NCBI RefSeq assembly: GCF_030159855.1
Contig: NZ_BSNG01000001.1
Coordinates: 2,852,001-2,916,000 of the forward strand
DNA length: 64,000 nt
DNA from: Devosia yakushimensis
GTDB taxonomy: Bacteria > Pseudomonadota > Alphaproteobacteria > Rhizobiales > Devosiaceae
Reading direction: 5' to 3'
Shown here: piece after piece, positions 14,281 to 20,811 of the stretch
Layout: every line of letters begins with the position of its first letter
Position numbering within the stretch: position 1 is the first letter of the stretch
The notes under the pieces: model-generated
Databases searched by the model: none
Told to the model about the DNA's origin: nothing
The model's input: only the letters and a program-made list of their open reading frames with translations
Position numbers and translations under genes: made by a program

Positions 14281-15081
14281 ATGGATGCTTTGGCTGAGAA
14301 AGAAACGCTGGTGACCTTGCGGGGGGCCGGGGTCACCCGGGGGCATCGGAGCCTGGTGCGCGGGGTGGACCTGACGCTGCGGCGGGGCGAGATCGTGACG
14401 CTGATCGGGCCGAACGGTTCGGGGAAATCGACCACGGCCAAGATGGTGACCGGCGTCTACAGGCCGACCGAGGGCAGCGTGACGCGGCGGCCGGGCATTC
14501 GGATCGGCTATGTGCCGCAAAAGCTGAGCATTGACTGGACCATGCCGCTCAATGTGGAGCGGCTGATGACGCTGACGGGGCGGCACAGCGCAAGCGAGAT
14601 CGATGCGGCGCTGGAGGCCGTGGGGGCGACAAGGCTGCGCAAGGCCGCTGTGCAGGAGCTATCGGGCGGGGAATTCCAGCGGGTGCTGTTTGCCCGCGCG
14701 ATGATCCGCAAGCCAGACCTGTTGGTGCTGGACGAGCCGGTGCAGGGCGTGGATTTTTCGGGCGAAGTGGCGCTGTACGAGCTGGTGCGATCGATCCGCG
14801 ATAGTACGCAGAGCGGCATTTTGATGATTTCGCACGATCTGCATGTGGTGATGGCTGAGACCGATACGGTGATCTGCCTCAATGGGCATATGTGCTGCAC
14901 CGGTACGCCTTCGACGGTGAAGCGGAGCCCGGAATATCTGAAACTGTTCGGCGAGCGAGCGGCGCAGACGCTGGCGATCTATGAGCATCATCATGATCAT
15001 GAGCACCATGACGATGGGTGCGTGGTGGGGGCGGATGAGCATGGGCACCAGCATGAGCATGAGGGGCATCGGCATGGGTGA
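14281..15081 (+). CDS. znuC: Zinc ABC transporter ATP-binding protein ZnuC
   Basis: ATPase of the zinc importer. 266 residues: Walker A GPNGSGKST (43-51), Q-loop region YVPQKLSIDW, ABC signature LSGGEFQRV, Walker B LLVLDEPVQG, H-loop ISHDLHVV. The C-terminus is a His-rich tail (HHHDHEHHDDG and GHQHEHEGHRHG), a likely zinc-buffering segment that standard ABC ATPases lack. ATG at 14281 is chosen because the 33 residues from an upstream start at 14182 are repeat-derived. Confidence 0.95.
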   Translation: MDALAEKETLVTLRGAGVTRGHRSLVRGVDLTLRRGEIVTLIGPNGSGKSTTAKMVTGVYRPTEGSVTRRPGIRIGYVPQKLSIDWTMPLNVERLMTLTGRHSASEIDAALEAVGATRLRKAAVQELSGGEFQRVLFARAMIRKPDLLVLDEPVQGVDFSGEVALYELVRSIRDSTQSGILMISHDLHVVMAETDTVICLNGHMCCTGTPSTVKRSPEYLKLFGERAAQTLAIYEHHHDHEHHDDGCVVGADEHGHQHEHEGHRHG

Positions 15082-15108
15082 CTTGACGATTGGCGTCGGG
15101 GCTAGCCC

Positions 15109-15225
15109 ACACCCCCTCCCAACCTCCCCCATCAAGGGGGAGGTGCCGCTCTGTGGTTGGGACGTAATGTTGCGCAAAACTCCATCCAGCACCCTCCCCC
15201 TTGTGGGGAGGGTTGGGGAGGGGGA
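15109..15225. repeat. Palindromic element between znuC and znuB
   Basis: Two hairpin arms in inverted orientation: CACCCCCTCCCAACCTCCC with core CCCCCATCAAGGGGG on the left, and core CCCTCCCCCTTGTGGGGAGGG on the right, ending GGTTGGGGAGGGGGA. It separates two genes that should be co-transcribed, so it may change znuB mRNA levels relative to znuC. Confidence 0.8.
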
Positions 15226-15257
15226 CGGCTGGCCCCAGTGCACGGGAGAAAACTTCG

Positions 15258-16076
15258 ATGTTTGGTGACTTCTTCTCTCGCGCGCTGATTGCCGGTGTTG
15301 GCCTGGCGCTCGTCACCGGGCCGCTGGGCTGCTTCGTCGTGTGGCGGCGGATGGCTTATTTTGGGGATACGATGGCGCATTCGGCGCTGTTGGGGGTGGC
15401 GCTGTCGATTATCCTGTCGCTCAATATGACGCTGGGCGTGTTTGCGGTGGCGGCATTTGTGGCGGGAGCGCTGATCATTCTACAGCGGCAGGCAACGCTG
15501 TCGACCGATGCGCTGCTGGGGATATTGAGCCATTCGACGCTGGCCGTGGGGCTGGTGCTGGTGGGCTTTTTGACCACGGTGCGGATCGACCTGATGGGGT
15601 TCCTGTTCGGGGATATCCTGGCCGTGTCGGTGGAGGACATCGCCGTCATCTATGGCGGCGGAATCGCGATCCTGGCCATTCTCATTCTGGGATGGCGGCC
15701 GCTGCTGGCTTCGACGGTAAGCCCGGAACTGGCGGAGGCCGAGGGGCTGCGGCCCGAGGTGAGCCGGCTGGTATTGATGATTTTGATGGCCAGCGTGATC
15801 GCCATTGCCATGAAGCTGGTGGGGGTGTTGCTGATCACCTCGCTGCTGATTATCCCCGCGGCGACGGCGCGGCGGCTGAGCGCGACACCCGAGCAGATGG
15901 CCGCCGTGGCGGCCGGGCTGGGCGCGGTGGCCGTGATCGGCGGGCTTTATGGCTCAAAAACCTGGGATACCGCTTCGGGCCCTTCGATTGTAGTGATGGC
16001 TTTGATAGTATTTGCAGTGTCGCTGGCGGTTCCCGCCGGGCGATTGTTCGGCAGGAGACCGGTTCATGGCGCATAG
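15258..16076 (+). CDS. znuB: Zinc ABC transporter permease ZnuB
   Basis: Inner-membrane ABC-3 family permease for zinc. 272 residues with about eight hydrophobic segments. It has the family features LGCFVVWRRMAYFGDTMAHS near the N-terminus and LLITSLLIIPAATARRLS near residue 200, the ABC-3 coupling region. The ATG at 15258 follows GGGAGAAAAC. It overlaps zur by 11 bases. Confidence 0.95.
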   Translation: MFGDFFSRALIAGVGLALVTGPLGCFVVWRRMAYFGDTMAHSALLGVALSIILSLNMTLGVFAVAAFVAGALIILQRQATLSTDALLGILSHSTLAVGLVLVGFLTTVRIDLMGFLFGDILAVSVEDIAVIYGGGIAILAILILGWRPLLASTVSPELAEAEGLRPEVSRLVLMILMASVIAIAMKLVGVLLITSLLIIPAATARRLSATPEQMAAVAAGLGAVAVIGGLYGSKTWDTASGPSIVVMALIVFAVSLAVPAGRLFGRRPVHGA

Positions 16077-16479
16077 TCACGAAGTTCCCAGCGATCTGAC
16101 GCGCAATCAGGGGCTGGTTCTGGGCACGCTCAACCATTCGGCAGGCCCGCTCAGCGCCTATGATATTCTGGACAAGCTGCGCGGCGATGGCTTGCGGGCG
16201 CCGCTGCAGGTCTATCGGGCGCTGGACAAACTGGTGGAGCGCGGGCTGGCCCACCGTCTGGAATCGCTCAATGCGTTTGTGGCTTGTGCCGATGAGCATT
16301 GCCATCGCAAGGGGCTGATTGCCTTTGCCATCTGCGAGGGCTGCGGGAAGGTGGATGAATTCGCCGATGCGGTGATCGAGGAGCGGCTGGGCGATTGGGC
16401 CGGGCACAAGGGCTTCAAGGTCGAGCGGACCACGATGGAGATTCGTGGGCGCTGTGCGGAATGCGCGGTGGCGGCTTAG
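16066..16479 (+). CDS. zur: Zinc uptake regulator Zur (Fur family)
   Basis: Zn-sensing repressor of the zinc uptake locus. 137 residues: a winged helix with PLSAYDILDKL and VYRALDKLVERGLAHRLES, then a metal-binding dimerisation domain with CADEHCH, CEGCGK and the C-terminal CAEC pair for structural zinc. Placement after znuCB and the two palindromes near znuA support Zur over Fur or Irr. ATG at 16066 starts MAHSHE inside the end of znuB. Confidence 0.93.
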   Translation: MAHSHEVPSDLTRNQGLVLGTLNHSAGPLSAYDILDKLRGDGLRAPLQVYRALDKLVERGLAHRLESLNAFVACADEHCHRKGLIAFAICEGCGKVDEFADAVIEERLGDWAGHKGFKVERTTMEIRGRCAECAVAA

Positions 16480-16484
16480 GGGCT

Positions 16485-16665
16485 CACTGCCCTTCGCCCC
16501 TTGAGGGAGAAGGTGTCCTAAGGGTCACCGAATTCGCATTTGCGAATTCGGTTGGGATGAGGGGTGTCTTTCCGTGTTTCTGGCATAGGAGGGCGCAGAA
16601 CCCCTCACCCTGATTTTCTGCTGAACGCAGAAAATCTGTCCCTCTCCCTCAAGGGGTGAGGGAAG
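16485..16665. repeat. Composite palindromic element with two different nested hairpins
   Basis: The outer arms (cores CCCCTTGAGGGAGAAGG and CTCCCTCAAGGGGTGAGGG) are inverted relatives of the cobN insertions. Each arm contains an extra perfect hairpin: at 16527-16552 arms ACCGAATTCGCA/TGCGAATTCGGT, and at 16612-16636 arms GATTTTCTGC/GCAGAAAATC. It lies between the convergent ends of zur and rsmD and may end both transcripts. Confidence 0.8.
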
Positions 16666-16673
16666 CCGGTGGG

Positions 16674-17228
16674 CTATTCCACGCTCAGAAAATGCACGGC
16701 GGCGGCGCCGTATTCGCGGCGGTCTTGCAGGGTGAAACCGGCGGGGAGGTCGATATTGGCGTCGATGCTGTCTTCGAGGACGATGGTGGCGCCGGGGGCG
16801 AGCCAGCCGTTGGCGCGGAGGCCGGTGAGGGCCTGTTCGCCCAGGCTCTTGTTATAGGGCGGGTCGAGAAAGACCAGGTTGAACTGGCCGAAAGTGCCTG
16901 GTGTGCCCAGAGCGGTGGCGTCGCGGCGCAGCAGTTTGGTAATGCCCCCTGCCCCGAAGGCTTCGATGTGATCGCGGATGATGCCGCGGGCTTCCGCGCC
17001 AGTGTCGACGAAGGTGACATGGGCGGCGCCACGGGAGAGGGCTTCGAGGCCCAGCGCGCCGGTGCCGGCGAAGAGGTCGAGTACGCGGATGCCGTCAAAG
17101 ACCGGGCCGAGGCGGCTGGCGAGGATGTTGAACATGCTCTCGCGGACGCGGTCGGCGGTGGGGCGGATGGACTCGTCGGAGGGCGAGGTCAGCTGCTTGC
17201 CACGAAATTTGCCGGCGACGATGCGCAT
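16674..17228 (-). CDS. rsmD: 16S rRNA (guanine-966 N2)-methyltransferase RsmD
   Basis: Methylates G966 of 16S rRNA in the assembled 30S subunit. 184 residues with the RsmD N-terminus MRIVAGKFRGKQL, the family motif RPTADRVRESMFN, SAM-binding VLDLFAGTGALGLEALSRGA and the catalytic N6/N2-methylase motif FLDPPYNK. Last gene in the minus-strand run, following rluB. Confidence 0.96.
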   Translation of the reverse strand: MRIVAGKFRGKQLTSPSDESIRPTADRVRESMFNILASRLGPVFDGIRVLDLFAGTGALGLEALSRGAAHVTFVDTGAEARGIIRDHIEAFGAGGITKLLRRDATALGTPGTFGQFNLVFLDPPYNKSLGEQALTGLRANGWLAPGATIVLEDSIDANIDLPAGFTLQDRREYGAAAVHFLSVE

Positions 17229-17261
17229 GGGCTGGCTCCCTTTATTCCGGGTTATTTATTG

Positions 17262-17299
17262 CACCACATCATTCCCGCTTTCGCGGGAATGATGTGGTG
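17262..17299. repeat. Palindromic REP-type hairpin between rluB and rsmD
   Basis: 17-bp arms (17262-17278 and 17283-17299) around the loop TTTC, with the same CCCGC/GCGGG core as 3573-3659. In the minus-strand mRNA it forms a strong stem between two same-direction genes, without a U-tract. Confidence 0.85.
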
Positions 17300-17306
17300 G
17301 TTGTCG

Positions 17307-19166
17307 TCAGGCCTTGGGACGGCGCGGACCGGTGGGGCGGGCACCGGACTTTGGTGCGCCTGAGCGTGGCGCGCCGGATTTGGGGCCGCCGGGGCGTGGG
17401 CCGCGCGAGGGTGCGGCGCCGTCGCGCTTGGGATGGGGCTTGCCATCGGCGCGGGTCTTTGGCTTGCCGTAGGTCTTAGCCTCCGAACCTAGATTGTCGC
17501 GGCCGGGACGGGGGGCACGGGCAGGACGGGGGGCGCGATCGGCGTCGGGGCGCATGGAGCGCGGCTTTTCCGAGAAATTGCGGCCGGGACGCTTGGGCGC
17601 GCCGGTGAAGGCTGCGCCCTCGCCGCGTTCGCTATCGGGACGGGTGCGCGGCGCGAAGCTGCGCGGCGGGCGTTCACCAGCCGCCGCATCATTGCGGCGA
17701 GGGCCGCGCGGGGTGCCGGTGAAGGCACGATCCTGCGGAGGGCGACCGCCTTCGGGGCGGGGACCACGGGGACGCTCGGCAAAGCCGCGCTGGGGCGCGC
17801 CGGCATCGTCGCGACGGGGCGGACGATCACCGAAATCGCGCTTGGGGCGCTCGCTGCGCTCGGCAAAGCCGCCGGCGCGGGCGGGACGCTCGCTAAAGCC
17901 GCGCTTGGGGCGATCCTCACCCTCGCGGCGGGGCTTGCCAAAGGCCGGTTTGTCGCCAAAGGACTTTTTGTCGGCGCGGGGCTTCTTGTCACCGAAGGAT
18001 TTCTTGTCGCCGGCCGGCTTGGCAGGACGCTCGGGACGCTTGCCGAAGGTGCGGGCAGATTGATCGTCTGGATCGCGCCAGGCGGGCTTGCCGCCACCAC
18101 GCTTGGCGACGAAATCCTCGGGGGCGCGGCCATCCTCTTCGAAATGGATGCGGCGGGGTGGCGCCATCTCTTCGTCTGCACGCGGATCGACGCGTCTGGC
18201 GGCCGGCTTGCGGCTGTCGAATCGGCCGGGGCGATCCTGGCGGGGACGCTCGGCGCGGATTTCCTCTTCGGTCTTTTCAGCGTGATCGGTGAAGCGGAAG
18301 CGCTGCTGGGCGATTTCGACGGTATTGGTGCCGCGGCCGGTGAGGCGATCACGGGTCGGCTTGCCGGTGAGCTGGCTGATTTCGGGCATTTCGCTGTCGA
18401 AATCGACATCGGCGGCATCGGCCAGTTTTTTGCCGAGCTGGTCGCGCAGGGTCTTGGCCTTGACGGTTTCGATGGCGCCGACGGGGATATCGCCAAGCTG
18501 GAAGGGACCGTAGGAAACGCGGATCAGGCGGTTGACCTCAAGACCGAGGGCGCCGAGCACGTTCTTGACTTCGCGGTTCTTGCCTTCGCGCAAAGCCATG
18601 ACGATCCACACATTGGAGCCCTGCTCGCGCTCGAGCGTGGCTTCGATGGCGCCATATTTGATGCCGTCGATCTCGATGCCGTCCTTGAGGCGGTCGAGCG
18701 CGGCCTGGGTGACCGTGCCATGGGCGCGCACGCGATAGCGGCGCAGCCAGCCGGTGGCGGGCAATTCGAGGACGCGCTTGAGGCCGCCATCATTGGTGAC
18801 CAGCAGCAGGCCCTCGGTATTGATATCGAGGCGGCCGACCGAGACGACACGCGGCAGGCCGTGTTCCTCGAGCGCCTCGAAGACGGTGGGGCGGCCTTCG
18901 GGGTCCTTCTCGGTGACCACCAGGCCCGCGGGCTTGTGATAGAGCCAGACGCGGGTGCCCTGGCGGGCAGCCAGCGGGGCACCATCGACCATGACCTTGT
19001 CACGCGAGGTGACGTTGAAGGCCGGGGTCAGCACTTTCTTGCCGTTGACGCTGACGCGGCCGGCGGTGATCCAGGCTTCGGCGTCACGCCGCGAGCAGAG
19101 GCCGGAGCGGGCGATGACCTTGGCGAGGCGGTCGCCGGTATCGTGGGGGACGGGAGAATCGGTCAT
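17307..19166 (-). CDS. rluB: 23S rRNA pseudouridine synthase (RluB family) with long basic tail
   Basis: Converts a uridine of 23S rRNA to pseudouridine. 619 residues: an S4 RNA-binding domain (about 11-58), then the RsuA/RluB catalytic domain with GRLDINTEGLLL (catalytic Asp about 114) and GKNREVKNVLG. From about residue 250 to the end it is low-complexity Arg/Lys/Pro/Gly/Asp repeats (KKSFGDK, FAERP, PKRDFGDRP), roughly 350 residues of likely disordered RNA-binding tail. RluB versus RsuA/RluE is inferred from motif spacing and genome convention. Confidence 0.9.
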   Translation of the reverse strand: MTDSPVPHDTGDRLAKVIARSGLCSRRDAEAWITAGRVSVNGKKVLTPAFNVTSRDKVMVDGAPLAARQGTRVWLYHKPAGLVVTEKDPEGRPTVFEALEEHGLPRVVSVGRLDINTEGLLLVTNDGGLKRVLELPATGWLRRYRVRAHGTVTQAALDRLKDGIEIDGIKYGAIEATLEREQGSNVWIVMALREGKNREVKNVLGALGLEVNRLIRVSYGPFQLGDIPVGAIETVKAKTLRDQLGKKLADAADVDFDSEMPEISQLTGKPTRDRLTGRGTNTVEIAQQRFRFTDHAEKTEEEIRAERPRQDRPGRFDSRKPAARRVDPRADEEMAPPRRIHFEEDGRAPEDFVAKRGGGKPAWRDPDDQSARTFGKRPERPAKPAGDKKSFGDKKPRADKKSFGDKPAFGKPRREGEDRPKRGFSERPARAGGFAERSERPKRDFGDRPPRRDDAGAPQRGFAERPRGPRPEGGRPPQDRAFTGTPRGPRRNDAAAGERPPRSFAPRTRPDSERGEGAAFTGAPKRPGRNFSEKPRSMRPDADRAPRPARAPRPGRDNLGSEAKTYGKPKTRADGKPHPKRDGAAPSRGPRPGGPKSGAPRSGAPKSGARPTGPRRPKA

Positions 19167-19296
19167 CGGCGTGGTGCCTTCATGTCATGCGGGACCCCGG
19201 AGGGCGGCGCTGGTGGAGCAATGAGAAATCCCATCGCACAAAACGAACGCCCCGCACAGGGCGGGGCGCTGGGAAAGATGCCAGAAAGGCTGGCGA

Positions 19297-19983
19297 TCAG
19301 TCCTTCTTCATATCGCGGATTTCCGAATCGATGGCGCCGCCCAGCATACCCGAGCCGGTGGGACCGGTGCTGCGCAGGGCGCGGCGGATTTCCTCGGGGC
19401 AGCTCGGATCGCTGAGCGAAACGATCTGGCCGGCCGGGTTGCGGCAGACCATGTCGGCATTGCCGACGCGGGTGAAATATTCGTCAGGCGGCAGATAGAG
19501 CGGGCGCTTGCCATTGACGCCGACCGCCATATTGGCGGCCTGCATGCGGGCGGTGAGGGCCCTGGCTTCGGCTTCGGTCAGCGGACGGCCCGACATGGAG
19601 CGCAGATCGACGACCTTGGCATTGCGCAGGCGGGCGAGATCGGCTTCGGTGAGGCCGGAGGCGTCGATCCGCACCGCATCGCTATTGGCGGGCAGCTGGG
19701 CGACGGCAACGGCCGTGGTGGGGGCCGGCAGATTTTCGGCATTGCGCGGCAATACCAGCGGGGCTCGGGCCTGGGTAGGCTCTTCCTTGGGGGCTTCGCC
19801 GGGGATCAGACCAAAGCCGCGGGCGGTGGAACTCATCACCTCGCGCTCGAAAGTACCAGGATCGGTGAGAGCATTAGTGCCCTCCACCGTGGTACAGGCA
19901 GCCAGCGCGACAGCAAGCAACAGGCTCAGCGACGCCATTGAGGCCTTGCGGGCGACAGCGAGCCCGGTCAATCCAATACGCAT
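19297..19983 (-). CDS. Putative lipoprotein of unknown function
   Basis: A 228-residue product with an N-terminal hydrophobic helix and lipobox LAAC (Cys about 30), then a Pro/Ala-rich linker and a C-terminal region with VDLRSMSGRPLTEAEARAL and a Cys pair (DMVCRN and DPSCPEE). The start could be 19983 or the internal Met at 19938, which would shorten the signal. I do not recognise the family. It lies between lspA and rluB, and LspA is the enzyme that would process it. Confidence 0.78.
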   Translation of the reverse strand: MRIGLTGLAVARKASMASLSLLLAVALAACTTVEGTNALTDPGTFEREVMSSTARGFGLIPGEAPKEEPTQARAPLVLPRNAENLPAPTTAVAVAQLPANSDAVRIDASGLTEADLARLRNAKVVDLRSMSGRPLTEAEARALTARMQAANMAVGVNGKRPLYLPPDEYFTRVGNADMVCRNPAGQIVSLSDPSCPEEIRRALRSTGPTGSGMLGGAIDSEIRDMKKD

Positions 19984-20071
19984 GCAACGTCCTTCACGAT
20001 TTCGGCCGCGCTTATATAGCATCCTGCCGCCTAAGACCAGATTCTGGCAGTAAAGTGTTCGCGGAATGAAA

Positions 20072-20635
20072 TCAGGCGTCAACGCGGCGCGAACGACCCA
20101 GGCCAAGCATGTCGGCAATGAGCAGGATGACGCCCAGGGTGATGGCGATATCGGCAAGGTTGAAGATGTAGAAGGAATAGGCCTGCCAGTGGAAATGGAA
20201 GAAATCGGCCACAGCGCCATAAAGCAGGCGATCGAGCGCATTGGAGAGCGCGCCGCCGATACAGAGGGCCAGGCCCATGCGGATCAGCCGCTGTTCAGCG
20301 CGCCACCACCAGACCGAAAGCAGCGCAATGGCCACGAGCATGATGGCGCCCAGGCCCCAGACCGGCAGGCTATCGAACAGGCCATAGGAAATGCCGGTAT
20401 TCCAGACCAGGACATAATCGAAGAAATCGGTGACGCGGACGACTTCGCCACCGCGCCAATTGGTCATGGAGACCGGGATATAGGTGGTGAAGATATCGAC
20501 GCAGGGCGCGGCGCCGATGGCGATACAATCGGCCGAGACCTGGAAGGCCTTGTGGGCGCGATCAATGCCGAAGGCGAGGATGGCCGCGGTGATGGAAGCG
20601 TAGGTGGTGGGGTTGAGGAGTTTGGTCAAAAACAT
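20072..20635 (-). CDS. lspA: Lipoprotein signal peptidase (signal peptidase II)
   Basis: Cleaves prolipoprotein signal peptides in the inner membrane. 187 residues with four TM helices, GIDRAHKAF near residue 28, the catalytic motif blocks GGALSNALDRL and VADFFHF, and FNLADIAI with the second catalytic Asp. The ATG at 20635 follows GGAG by 5 bases; ATG 20647 is possible but sits in the repeat. It lies after ileS, a common order. Confidence 0.93.
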   Translation of the reverse strand: MFLTKLLNPTTYASITAAILAFGIDRAHKAFQVSADCIAIGAAPCVDIFTTYIPVSMTNWRGGEVVRVTDFFDYVLVWNTGISYGLFDSLPVWGLGAIMLVAIALLSVWWWRAEQRLIRMGLALCIGGALSNALDRLLYGAVADFFHFHWQAYSFYIFNLADIAITLGVILLIADMLGLGRSRRVDA

Positions 20636-20644
20636 AGTGGCTCC

Positions 20645-20793
20645 CATCACCCCCTCCCGGCCTCCCCCATCAAGGGGGAGGTGGAGCGCGGTGTATTTTC
20701 TGAGATAGCGCCACACCCACAGGACGGCACCTCCCCCTTGATGGGGGAGGCCAGCTTTTTCGCCGCGGCGAAAAAGCTGGGGAGGGGGTGATG
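20645..20793. repeat. Palindromic element between ileS and lspA with one nested hairpin
   Basis: Left arm 20645-20683 and right arm 20728-20793 are inverted copies (core CCCCCATCAAGGGGG). The right arm has an extra 26-bp perfect palindrome at 20753-20778 (arms AGCTTTTTCGCCG/CGGCGAAAAAGCT) that the left arm lacks, at a precise position between CCCTCCC and GGCCTCCCCC. Confidence 0.85.
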
Positions 20794-20811
20794 CGGGATG
20801 GCGAGCAAGCG

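Noticed and set aside
18060..19415. A 451-codon plus-strand open frame
   Set aside because: Antisense to rluB. Gly/Asp/Ala-rich chance frame.
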